A stretch of DNA of 9,177 bases from JBGOUV01 sp041477815 (lineage in GTDB: Bacteria; Acidobacteriota; Terriglobia; Bryobacterales; JACQDG01), in contig JBGOUV010000280.1 of NCBI GenBank assembly GCA_041477815.1, positions 1 through 9,177 of the forward strand, written 5' to 3'. A model generated the notes under the pieces. It made no database searches, was not told where the DNA came from, and worked only from the letters and a program-made list of their open reading frames with translations. Both the position numbers and the translations under genes were made by a program. How positions within the stretch are numbered: position 1 is the first letter of the stretch; each line of letters starts with the position of its first letter. Of this stretch, positions 1 to 6,540 are shown in pieces.

Positions 1-2
1 GG

Positions 3-791
3 CTGGACCTGATCTGGATGCCTGCGTCCGGCGGCGAGGCCCAGGTAATTGTCCCCGCGCGGGGCTCGGGCCGTCCGCACTTCAGCGTGGAAAAGGACCG
101 TGTCTACGTGTACTCAAACCAGGGCCTGATCTCCCTGCGCTACGACGGCACCGATCGCCGCACACATCTCAAAGTGGTTGGTCCAAGCCCGGCCCCCGAG
201 CCCGCGCCGGCCTCCGACGTACGCATTAGTCCCGATGGCGGCAAAGCGCTGGCCGTGGTCTACAACCAGCTCTACTTGCTGATGGTGCCCGCGGTAGGCG
301 GCGATGCCCCCACCGTTAACGTCAGCAGCCCGTCGGTGCCTTTGAAGAAGCTTACCGACGTGGGCGTGGATTCCTTTGCCTGGGCCGACGGCGGCAAGAC
401 CATTACCTGGACGCTGGGTTCCTCCTTCTTCCGTCAAGCCGTCTCTTCGGTGTCCTTCGAGCCCGAAAAAAAGGAGGAGGGCAAGAACGAAGAGGGTAAG
501 AAGGAAGAAGCCAAGAAAGAAGTGCCCAAAAAAGAAGAGCCGAAGAAGCCGCTCTACCAAGAGATTGAAGTGGCCATGGAGCAGCCGCGTCACAAGCCGC
601 AAGGCAGCGTGGTCTTGCGAGGCGCGAAAGTCATCACCATGAAGGGCGATGAGGTGATCGCCGACGCCGACTTGGTGGTCACCGACAACCGGATCGCCGC
701 CGTGGGACGCCGCGGCACGGTGACCGTACCCGCGGGAGCCAAGATTCTGGACATGAAAGGCTCCTTAGGCTTACTACCCCCGCGTTTGTGA
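3..791 (+). CDS. TolB-propeller amidohydrolase, 5' cut by the window edge and 3' truncated (probable gene remnant)
   Basis: The frame is open from base 3 (reading LDLIWMPASGGEAQVI), so the true start lies upstream; the ATG at 18 is internal. What remains is the last blades of a TolB/WD40-like beta-propeller, with blade motifs such as IWMPASGG, DVRISPDGGKALAV and DSFAWADGGKTITW. A lysine/glutamate-rich linker (465-548) follows, then the start of a composite amidohydrolase domain (VVLRGAKVITMKGDEVIADA, then DNRIAAVG and KILDMKG). In this family the next residues should be a PGFVDxHxH-type stretch carrying the first metal ligands. Instead the frame leaves the family after DMKG (base 761), adds nine unrelated residues and stops at 789-791. 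The catalytic metal-dependent domain, several hundred residues in full-length relatives, is therefore absent. Full-length proteins are usually exported and hydrolyse cyclic amides or peptides; this fragment should be inactive as a hydrolase. The propeller plus amidohydrolase call is strong; whether the truncation is biological or an assembly artefact is open. Confidence 0.82.
   Translation: MDLIWMPASGGEAQVIVPARGSGRPHFSVEKDRVYVYSNQGLISLRYDGTDRRTHLKVVGPSPAPEPAPASDVRISPDGGKALAVVYNQLYLLMVPAVGGDAPTVNVSSPSVPLKKLTDVGVDSFAWADGGKTITWTLGSSFFRQAVSSVSFEPEKKEEGKNEEGKKEEAKKEVPKKEEPKKPLYQEIEVAMEQPRHKPQGSVVLRGAKVITMKGDEVIADADLVVTDNRIAAVGRRGTVTVPAGAKILDMKGSLGLLPPRL
468..542 (+). repeat. Degenerate 15-bp tandem repeat coding five KKEEx pentads
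   Basis: Inside the propeller-amidohydrolase gene, five consecutive five-residue units can be read: KKEEG, KNEEG, KKEEA, KKEVP and KKEEP, followed by KK. In the 28-residue stretch 465-548, 21 residues are Lys or Glu. The plus strand is almost pure purine here. It forms a charged, probably disordered or single-helix linker between the propeller and the amidohydrolase domain. The divergence between units suggests an old slippage expansion. Confidence 0.75.
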
Positions 792-1935
792 AGTTCCAGC
801 GCCCGGATCCTGAGGTGGGGCGCACAACGAATATGAGGTACATGAGCTTATCCAACGCGTCGTATGCCTTCTGGGAATACCGCGACAACATTCCCCAGCC
901 GAGGGTAACAAGCCCATTGTCACCCGGGCCCGTCCAGCCCCGAAAAGCCTTATTACTCCCGTTAATGTAGTTCGCAAATTGAGGATTATCAACGGCCCCG
1001 TTCCAGATGATATCCGTCAACGTGCTTGCCATCCGATCCACATCCGCCCGGGTGAAGACCAGACCCGCATCATACATAATCGCCACCATTCGAACCGCGC
1101 TCGCCGCCGTCTGAGTGTCTGGAACACCGACCTGATTTCCCGTTTGGGAACCGATTGGGATGGTCCCGTTATCCCAAATCCAGCCAGCGCCGTTCGGGCT
1201 CAGTTTAGGCTTGAAGACGCTGCCGATTTGCACGGCCAGGTCCCTGTAGAACGCCTGACCCGTGGCCTGCCACAGGCAAGTGGCAAGCACTCCGAAATGC
1301 GAAGCCGCCTCATCCCAAACCGTGCGCGTCGTCCAAGGGACCTTGCCCCCGTAGGCATCGGTGTAGTACCGCCGTATGCCGCCGTCCACGGCAACCTGTA
1401 TATATTTCTGCGCCTTGTCGGCATACTGCGTCTTCCATGTCGGACTATTCACGATGAGCGCTGCCGCGCGGGCCATCGCCGCCAAGGTATCGATGCTATC
1501 GATATCCCCCTGAAACGATCCAGCACTATCGCTCCAACCGGGATAGGGTTGTTCGTTGGGATTGGCGGCTTTTATCGAGATGCTCTTGCTGACCATGGTA
1601 TCGACAAAGCTGATTAACTGCGTCATCACGACTGCGTCGCCAGTGGATTGAATGGCAGAGATCATTCCATGTAGCATGGGGTCGATGGTCACATGATAAG
1701 CGGCGCTGTCTCCGGAGCGGAGGGCCGGTTCGATGATATAGCGAGAGTAGTTAAATAGTAAGACCTGGAGATTCCGCAAATAGTCCGTCGTTGGAGGACT
1801 CGGCGTCACAGCAACCGACGGTTCGCCAGCGGCTGCGAGCCTGCCCGGTGACGTGGTCTCGGGTGGCACCAGAGCCGCCCTGGAAAGTTGAGCGGCTGCG
1901 GGGAGTGCGCCGGCCAATAGGAGGAGGAGAATCAT
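679..1935 (-). CDS. Secreted alpha/alpha-toroid-like protein (possible glycosidase or epimerase relative), C-terminus abnormal
   Basis: The ATG at 1935-1933 overlaps the TGA of the upstream oxidase gene as ATGA, and a purine-rich AGAGGG lies just before it. The protein begins with a signal peptide, MILLLLLAGALPAAAQ, so export is expected. After a Pro/Thr/Ser-rich stretch (about residues 24-50) it is mostly helical, with repeated aromatic and Gly-rich loops: WDEAASHFG at about 207-215, GWIWDNGTIPIGSQ at 251-264, VPDTQTAASAVRM at 271-283 and FRGWTGPGDNG at 331-341. This pattern suggests an (alpha/alpha) toroid as in six-hairpin glycosidases, GH76-like enzymes or C5-epimerase-like domains. I cannot assign a family or name the catalytic residues. 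Residues 393-418 are antisense of the neighbouring amidohydrolase and not genuine, so the native protein is at most about 390 residues. A single lost G in the minus-strand run of five Gs would end it at about residue 386. Confidence 0.7.
   Translation of the reverse strand: MILLLLLAGALPAAAQLSRAALVPPETTSPGRLAAAGEPSVAVTPSPPTTDYLRNLQVLLFNYSRYIIEPALRSGDSAAYHVTIDPMLHGMISAIQSTGDAVVMTQLISFVDTMVSKSISIKAANPNEQPYPGWSDSAGSFQGDIDSIDTLAAMARAAALIVNSPTWKTQYADKAQKYIQVAVDGGIRRYYTDAYGGKVPWTTRTVWDEAASHFGVLATCLWQATGQAFYRDLAVQIGSVFKPKLSPNGAGWIWDNGTIPIGSQTGNQVGVPDTQTAASAVRMVAIMYDAGLVFTRADVDRMASTLTDIIWNGAVDNPQFANYINGSNKAFRGWTGPGDNGLVTLGWGMLSRYSQKAYDALDKLMYLIFVVRPTSGSGRWNFTNAGVVSLRSLSCPESWLPRVRSPCRGVPRRRSGCR
759..791. 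other. Junction where two convergent genes lose their 3' ends
   Basis: On the plus strand, recognisable amidohydrolase sequence ends at base 761. On the minus strand, the frame of the secreted toroid protein runs through this stretch without a stop and then translates the antisense of the amidohydrolase (residues 393-418). Both genes lose their expected ends within about 30 bases. Possible causes are a deletion fusing two convergent genes, a rearrangement, or a chimeric assembly join. The minus strand holds TAG and TAA triplets immediately past the run of five Gs (plus-strand C run 777-781), but in another frame. Confidence 0.6.
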
Positions 1936-3362
1936 GAGCCCTCTGGCTTGATGTTTTGGTTCAAGCGAAATAGGTTAGTCGGGTCGTACTTATTCTTCAG
2001 GGCGACCAGGCGCGCGTACTTCTCCGGACCGTAGGCCGCCTTAACCCGGTCAGCACCCTCGTCGCCGAGGTAGTTGACGTAGACCGCGTCGACCAGGTAG
2101 GGTTGCATCGCGGCCCAAAACTCGCGCGTCCACCGGAGGTTCTTTTCTGCATCGGCCGGGTCCTTCCACATAGTGGTGACCAGGAAGTTGAAAGGCCAGT
2201 TCCTGTGGCCGAATGCGGTGTCCTGCTCAGCGACACGGCTCATAGCGCCATCCCCGTTGTGCTCGATTACTACCACGGTCAGCGGCGAAGGGGCGGCGGC
2301 GACGTAAGTAAGGATGGTTTCGATGGCCGCGTCGCTGAGGTTCTTTAGGAAGCTTGATTTCCAGTAATTTTGCAATCCAGGGGGCCACAGGAAGTCGGCC
2401 ATAGTCTGGGCGGCGCTGTAAGGCATCGGCTGGATAATGTCCGCCAGGGGCGTACCGAATTGCCGGAGAGGTCGGAGGGCCTGTTCTCCGGCGGCGATGG
2501 CGCCCGTGTAAACACCGCCCATGCCCAAAACGGTAGTGCCGTGCGCCGCTTCCGGCAAGAAGGGCGCCGGTGGCGCGCTGAAAAGCAGGGCGCCGTTCGT
2601 CACCTCTTCGGGGGCCGTGGCTTCGTACTCGCGCCAGAACTGCAGGGCCGCCTTCGCCTTCGAAAAGGGGTGGATCACCAGACCCGCCAGCACCGTACCT
2701 GCCGGATGGACCCGGAACTCGAACGAAGTGACCACACCAAAGTTGCCACCGCCGCCACGCAGACCCCAGAACAGGTCCGGGTTCCGGCTGGGGCTGGCCG
2801 TCAAGAACTGGCCATCCGCGGTCACCACGTCGACGGAGAGGAGATTGTCCAGCGCCAGGCCATGCTTGCGCACGAGCCAGCCCAGGCCCCCTCCCAGAGT
2901 CAGGCCGGATACGCCGGTCGTGGAGATAAAGCCACCGGTAGCGGCCAGCCCGAACACCTGCAGCTCGTGATTCACATCGCCCCAGGTCGCGCCGGCCTCC
3001 ACCCGCACGGTACGCGCCGCAGGTTCGATTCGGATTCCCTTCATGCGGGAAAGGTCGATGACCAGGCCGCCGTCACAGACCGCCGTACCGGCCACGTTGT
3101 GGCCACCGCCCCGGACAGAAACCAGCAGGCGGTGTTCGCGGGCGAAGCGCACGCACTCGATCACGTCGGCGGTCCCGGTGCAGCGCGCGATCATCGCCGG
3201 CCGCCGGTCAATCATGGCGTTGTAGATCGTGCGGGCCTGGTTGTAGCCGTCGTCTTCGGCACGGAGAAGCCCGCCACGCAGAGCCGCCTGGAATTGCGTC
3301 ACAACAGCTCCCTCGATAGTGGTTTGCTCTCCCGTCGCAGCGAGGACTCTTATGTCCGACAT
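1932..3362 (-). CDS. FAD-linked oxidase, berberine-bridge-enzyme (BBE)-like
   Basis: The 476-residue protein has the two-part FAD fold of the p-cresol methylhydroxylase/BBE superfamily. The FAD-binding region (about residues 55-220) contains VSVRGGGHNVAGTAV, whose His88 is the expected site of covalent 8-alpha flavin attachment, then TTGVSGLTLGGGLGWL (148-163) and LRGGGGNFGVVTSFEF (201-216). The C-terminal BBE segment (about 427-472) shows VYVNYLGDEG and KYDPTNLFRLNQNI. The Cys that gives a second flavin bond in bicovalent relatives (GxCPxVG) is replaced by Ile146, so a single covalent bond is predicted. Such enzymes oxidise sugars, alcohols or secondary metabolites with O2 or another acceptor; the substrate here is unknown. 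An upstream in-frame ATG at 3383 would translate the ribosome-binding site itself, so the ATG at 3362 behind AGGAGGAGGGGGG is chosen. No signal peptide is seen, so it is probably cytoplasmic. The gene leads a two-gene operon with the secreted toroid protein. Confidence 0.93.
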   Translation of the reverse strand: MSDIRVLAATGEQTTIEGAVVTQFQAALRGGLLRAEDDGYNQARTIYNAMIDRRPAMIARCTGTADVIECVRFAREHRLLVSVRGGGHNVAGTAVCDGGLVIDLSRMKGIRIEPAARTVRVEAGATWGDVNHELQVFGLAATGGFISTTGVSGLTLGGGLGWLVRKHGLALDNLLSVDVVTADGQFLTASPSRNPDLFWGLRGGGGNFGVVTSFEFRVHPAGTVLAGLVIHPFSKAKAALQFWREYEATAPEEVTNGALLFSAPPAPFLPEAAHGTTVLGMGGVYTGAIAAGEQALRPLRQFGTPLADIIQPMPYSAAQTMADFLWPPGLQNYWKSSFLKNLSDAAIETILTYVAAAPSPLTVVVIEHNGDGAMSRVAEQDTAFGHRNWPFNFLVTTMWKDPADAEKNLRWTREFWAAMQPYLVDAVYVNYLGDEGADRVKAAYGPEKYARLVALKNKYDPTNLFRLNQNIKPEGS

Positions 3363-3363
3363 T

Positions 3364-3376
3364 CCCCCCTCCTCCT
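3364..3376 (-). promoter_or_regulatory. Strong Shine-Dalgarno that fixes the oxidase start
   Basis: Read on the minus strand this is AGGAGGAGGGGGG, followed by A and the ATG at 3362. The AGGAGG core (3376-3371) lies eight bases from that start. This rules against the upstream in-frame ATG at 3383, which would place this sequence inside the coding region. Confidence 0.8.
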
Positions 3377-3389
3377 GGAACAACTTACC

Positions 3390-3419
3390 GTACTACAACT
3401 TCGTCTTTAATGGTGTCAA
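3390..3419 (-). promoter_or_regulatory. Sigma70-type promoter for the oxidase operon
   Basis: On the minus strand a perfect -35 hexamer TTGACA (3419-3414) is followed after 18 bases by TAGTAC (3395-3390), which matches TATAAT at three of six positions. Transcription would begin near 3383, giving a leader of about 20 bases that contains the strong ribosome-binding site. The -35 is convincing and the -10 is weak. Confidence 0.5.
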
Positions 3420-3560
3420 GCGACTTTACTCTCTCGGGACGGGTCCTTCGGGGCGCGAGGGCCTCGACCACCGGGCATTCCGATTTGGCCTTCGCGTGAG
3501 CTTCTAAGGTGTGATAGAGTCTGGATTCCCGTTGGCTTGGTTTTGGGGATCGAGGCGATC
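3420..3560 (+). other. Leader and promoter region of the lactate permease
   Basis: These noncoding bases lie between the oxidase promoter and the permease start. I find no convincing -35/-10 pair toward the permease; TTGGCC (3485-3490) with TGATAG (3512-3517) is only a poor candidate because the spacing is 21 bases. Two small stem-loops can be drawn: GTCC-TTCG-GGGC at 3443-3454, with a UUCG tetraloop, and CGAG-GGC-CTCG at 3456-3466. Neither is followed by a T-run. A GAGG at 3552-3555 is the likely ribosome-binding site of the permease. Confidence 0.35.
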
Positions 3561-5204
3561 ATGTGGCAACAGAACTATGAACCTGTAGCCGGGAGTCTGG
3601 GATGGTCCGCGCTGGTGGCGGCGGTGCCGCTGCTGGTGTTGTTCTATATGCTCGGAGTGAAGCGGAAGCCGAGCTGGCTGTCGGCGCTGGCGGCGCTGGT
3701 GTCGGCGTGGATAGTAGCGCTGGCGGTGTACAAGATGCCGCTGCAGCAGGCCCTGGCATCGACAATTTATGGGGCCGCGTTCGGGCTGTTTCCCATCGGC
3801 TGGATCGTGTTCTCGTCCATTCTGCTGTACCGGCTGGCGGTGGACACCGGGAAGTTCGAGATCATCAAAGACTCGGTGGGAACTCTGAGTGACGACCGGC
3901 GGCTGCAAGCCCTGTTCATCGCCTTCTCGTTCGGCGCCTTCGTAGAGGGGGCGGCGGGGTTCGGAGCGCCGGTGGCGGTGGCGGCGGCGATGCTGGCGGG
4001 GCTGGGGTTCTCGCCCTTCTACGCGGCCGGCATTTGCCTGTTGGCGAATACGGCGCCGGTGGCCTTCGGGTCGATCGGGACGCCGATCGTGACGCTGTCC
4101 GGGATCACCGGGATACCCATGGCGCCGCTGAGCGCCATGGTGGGGCGCATCTGCGCGCTGGTGTCGGTGATCGTGCCGACCTACCTGGTGGTAGTGATGG
4201 CGGGGGTCAAGGGCGCCGCCGAGGTGTGGCCCGCCATTGTGGCCTGCGGCGTGGTGTTCGCGGGGGTGCAGTTCACCGTGTCGAACTTCATCGGACCGGA
4301 GCTGACCGACATTTTGAGCTCGCTGGCGTCGATCGGGGCGATGTTAGTGGTCATGAAGGCCTGGCATCCGAAGACTATCTTCCGGCTGGAGGGAGATACG
4401 CCGGCCGGGCAGATCGCGCACCGCCGTCACTCGAGCGGGGAGATTTTCAAAGCCTGGACCCCGTATATCCTGCTGGTGGTCTTTGTGCTGCTGTGGGGGT
4501 ACAAGCCCATCAAGGCGGGGCTGGACAAGGTCACCGTGCCGGTCGAAGTTCCGGGCCTGCATCGGACTATCACCCGCATCCCGCCGGTGACGAAGAAGGC
4601 CGAGCCGTACACCGCCATGTTCACCTTCAACTGGCTGAACGCGTCGGGGACGTCGTGCTTTTTTGCGGCGGTGCTGACGTCTCTGCTGCTGGGGGTAGGA
4701 CCCGGCGGGTTCTGGAAGGCATACAAGGAGACTCATAGGCAACTGGCATTTCCCATGCTGACCATTGCCTCCATGTTGGGACTGGCCTACCTGATGAACT
4801 ATGCCGGGATGACGTCCACGCTGGGGCTGGCGCTGGCGGCGACGGGCCCGTCGTTCCCATTCTTCAGCTCGATCCTGGGGTGGCTGGGGGTGTTCCTCAC
4901 CGGCAGCGACACTTCGGCCAATGCCTTGTTCGGCAACTTACAGGTGGTGACGGCCAACGCTCTGGGACTGAACCCGGTGCTGACGGCGGCCACCAACTCG
5001 AGCGGCGGCGTCATGGGGAAGATGATCTCGCTGCAGAGCATCGCGGTAGCGGTGGCGGCGACGGGTATGCCGGCGGGGGATGAGGGCAAGCTGTTTCGCT
5101 TCACCCTCCGACACAGTGCAATACTGGCTACGGTGATCGGATTGATCGCGATGGCCTACGCGTACCTGGCCCCGCACCTGGTGCCGGTAGTGGCGCCGCG
5201 CTAG
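3561..5204 (+). CDS. lldP: L-lactate permease (LldP/LctP family)
   Basis: The 547-residue polytopic membrane protein is close in length to E. coli LldP (551). It imports lactate, and in some relatives glycolate, across the inner membrane with protons. Family signatures are clear in order: the N-terminal WQQNYEPVAGSLGWSALVAA (residues 2-21), FVEGAAGFGAPVAV (127-140), GVFLTGSDTSANALFGNLQ (443-461), NSSGGVMGKMISLQSIAV (479-496) and the C-terminal LFRFTLRHSAILATVIGLI (511-529). Hydrophobic segments recur along the whole chain, consistent with about a dozen or more transmembrane helices, with a hydrophilic loop at about 270-300. The frame opens at a TTG at 3537, but the ATG at 3561 is chosen because the protein then begins at the family's usual N-terminus and GAGG lies five bases upstream. 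It is transcribed divergently from the FAD oxidase operon. No lactate dehydrogenase genes (LutABC, LldD) are in view. The gene symbol is by family only; the substrate is not proven. Confidence 0.95.
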   Translation: MWQQNYEPVAGSLGWSALVAAVPLLVLFYMLGVKRKPSWLSALAALVSAWIVALAVYKMPLQQALASTIYGAAFGLFPIGWIVFSSILLYRLAVDTGKFEIIKDSVGTLSDDRRLQALFIAFSFGAFVEGAAGFGAPVAVAAAMLAGLGFSPFYAAGICLLANTAPVAFGSIGTPIVTLSGITGIPMAPLSAMVGRICALVSVIVPTYLVVVMAGVKGAAEVWPAIVACGVVFAGVQFTVSNFIGPELTDILSSLASIGAMLVVMKAWHPKTIFRLEGDTPAGQIAHRRHSSGEIFKAWTPYILLVVFVLLWGYKPIKAGLDKVTVPVEVPGLHRTITRIPPVTKKAEPYTAMFTFNWLNASGTSCFFAAVLTSLLLGVGPGGFWKAYKETHRQLAFPMLTIASMLGLAYLMNYAGMTSTLGLALAATGPSFPFFSSILGWLGVFLTGSDTSANALFGNLQVVTANALGLNPVLTAATNSSGGVMGKMISLQSIAVAVAATGMPAGDEGKLFRFTLRHSAILATVIGLIAMAYAYLAPHLVPVVAPR

Positions 5205-5218
5205 GGGTTGGGCTGGAA

Positions 5219-5318
5219 ACGTGGCGCACGCTCTCAGCGTGCCGCGCCCGCACTCCTGCCCACGCCTGGGCGGGGTCGAGATGAGTCTCGACCCGGCAGG
5301 CTAAAGTCTGCGCCACGT
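5219..5318. repeat. Structured intergenic element: 10-bp terminal inverted repeat with four internal hairpins
   Basis: The element fills the gap between the permease and the DUF58 gene. Its ends are perfect inverted repeats, ACGTGGCGCA (5219-5228) and TGCGCCACGT (5309-5318). Inside are GCACGCT/AGCGTGC (5226-5232 with 5236-5242), GCCCA/TGGGC (5258-5262 with 5267-5271), a perfect nine-base stem GGGTCGAGA/TCTCGACCC around a TGAG loop (5273-5294), and GCAGGC/GTCTGC with one G-T pair (5296-5301 with 5306-5311). The first and last hairpins share bases with the outer stem, so those alternatives compete. No hairpin ends in a T-run, so it is not a standard terminator. It resembles dispersed palindromic intergenic repeats (REP or MITE-like). 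Whether it is repeated in the genome cannot be seen here, as only one copy lies in the window. Confidence 0.7.
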
Positions 5319-5325
5319 CTGCTAG

Positions 5326-5331
5326 AGGAGG
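5326..5331 (+). promoter_or_regulatory. Shine-Dalgarno supporting a TTG start for the DUF58 gene
   Basis: AGGAGG lies only three bases before the TTG at 5335. The spacing is short but no ATG or GTG lies nearby in frame, so TTG is the best start. Confidence 0.55.
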
Positions 5332-5334
5332 ACT

Positions 5335-6540
5335 TTGACACTACGTCTGCCGCCGGGCCGCGAAGCTTGGCCGTACCTGGGGCTGGTCGCCATCTCGGGG
5401 GCGTTCGGCCTGGTGGCCCAGCTCTTCGCCCGCCGCAACGACTGGACCGGCGCCGCCGTAGCCTCCGGGTTGGGCCTGCTGGTGGGCTTCTATGTCGTAT
5501 TGCGGCTGTGGCGTTTCCTGCCGCGTCCGGCCTGGAGCTACCAGGTTACCCGGCACGGCGGCTTATACGTGTTCGCCATCCTGGCCGTGGCTTTCGGGGC
5601 TCTTACCTCGGCTAACAACCTGTTGTTCCTGGTGCTGGCGTGTATGCTGGCGGCGCTGGTGGTGTCGGGACTGTTTTCACGGCTCAACCTGGCCGATCTG
5701 GAAATGCAGTTCTCCGTACCGGATGATGTCTTTGCCGGGCAGGAGGCGCCGGTGCGCCTGACGCTGCGGAACGCCAAGCGGTGGATGCCGTCGTTCGCCA
5801 TCCATCTGGAGATCGATCTGGAGGTGGACGGCCGGAAGCCCGAGATCTACTTTCCCATGCTGGCCGGCGGCCAGACCTGCTCGACGCTGCTGAGCCTCCG
5901 CTTCCCGCGCCGGGGACGGTATCACCAGGAGACCTTCTGGCTGCGGTCCGGTTTCCCGTTCGGATTCCTGCGCCGCAGCGCCCGCCTGGAGATGCCGCGC
6001 GAGATCATCGTCTATCCGGCGGTGGGAACGGTGTCCGAGCTGGAGAACCTGCTGCCGCAGTTGGCCAACGAATGGGAGCGCCACCGGGCGGGACTGGGTC
6101 AGGACCTGTACCGCATCCGGCCCTACCAGGCAGGGGACACCTCGCGGATCGTGCACTGGAAAGCCTCGGCGCACACCGGGGAGCTGAAGGTGCGGGAGTT
6201 CAGCGTGGAGGAAGACCGGCGGGTGGAGATCCTGTTCGACCCGGCCATTCCGGCCGGTGCGGACTGGGAGGAGCGCTTCGAGCGGGCCGTGGAGCTGTGC
6301 GCCTCGCTGGCCTGGCGGCTCCACGAGCGGGGCGCCGTACTGCGCTTTCAGCCCGACGCCCGGGAGAACATCTATGATATTCTCAGGTATCTCGCTCTGG
6401 TGCAGCCGATAGCCGGCGGAGATCCTGGGGAGGTGGAGCCCAGCGGCATGTTTCAGGTGATCTTTACCGCCTCGCCCGGCCGCCTGCCGTCGTTGCTGCC
6501 GGAGTCGAGTTACTACTGCTATTCATTGGAGAATCTGTAG
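5335..6540 (+). CDS. DUF58 domain-containing membrane protein
   Basis: The 401-residue protein begins with four hydrophobic segments (about residues 12-31, 38-58, 76-92 and 94-114), so it is anchored in the inner membrane. The next region (about 120-230) is a beta-rich domain with RRGRY (192-196) and RSGFPFGFLRR (204-214), typical of DUF58 proteins. The DUF58 core follows: LYRIRPYQAGDTSRIVHWKA (258-277), then GELKVREFSVEEDRRVEILFD (282-302 in part), the entry to a von Willebrand factor A-like fold. DUF58 proteins usually act beside MoxR AAA+ ATPases and transglutaminase-like proteins in envelope or enzyme-maturation processes; the exact role is not known. No MoxR gene is in this window. The start is a TTG behind AGGAGG. 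Its TAG stop (6538-6540) shares its last base with the GTG start of the TonB receptor gene, so the two are probably co-translated. Confidence 0.9.
   Translation: MTLRLPPGREAWPYLGLVAISGAFGLVAQLFARRNDWTGAAVASGLGLLVGFYVVLRLWRFLPRPAWSYQVTRHGGLYVFAILAVAFGALTSANNLLFLVLACMLAALVVSGLFSRLNLADLEMQFSVPDDVFAGQEAPVRLTLRNAKRWMPSFAIHLEIDLEVDGRKPEIYFPMLAGGQTCSTLLSLRFPRRGRYHQETFWLRSGFPFGFLRRSARLEMPREIIVYPAVGTVSELENLLPQLANEWERHRAGLGQDLYRIRPYQAGDTSRIVHWKASAHTGELKVREFSVEEDRRVEILFDPAIPAGADWEERFERAVELCASLAWRLHERGAVLRFQPDARENIYDILRYLALVQPIAGGDPGEVEPSGMFQVIFTASPGRLPSLLPESSYYCYSLENL

Noticed and set aside
979..1617. 212-codon plus-strand frame opposite the toroid gene
   Set aside because: It has no recognisable domain or ribosome-binding site and mirrors the coherent secreted protein on the minus strand.
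2370..3410. Long plus-strand open frame (346 codons) opposite the FAD oxidase
   Set aside because: It is antisense to a strongly conserved oxidase, rich in Arg/Gly/His/Gln without any domain, and is explained by high GC content.
3537..3560. TTG at 3537 as the permease start
   Set aside because: It would add eight residues outside the normal family N-terminus; the ATG at 3561 has GAGG at a fitting distance and starts at the conserved WQQNYEP.
5677..6324. 215-codon minus-strand frame opposite the DUF58 gene
   Set aside because: Its composition is that of a GC-rich antisense frame, and the DUF58 core motifs lie on the other strand.
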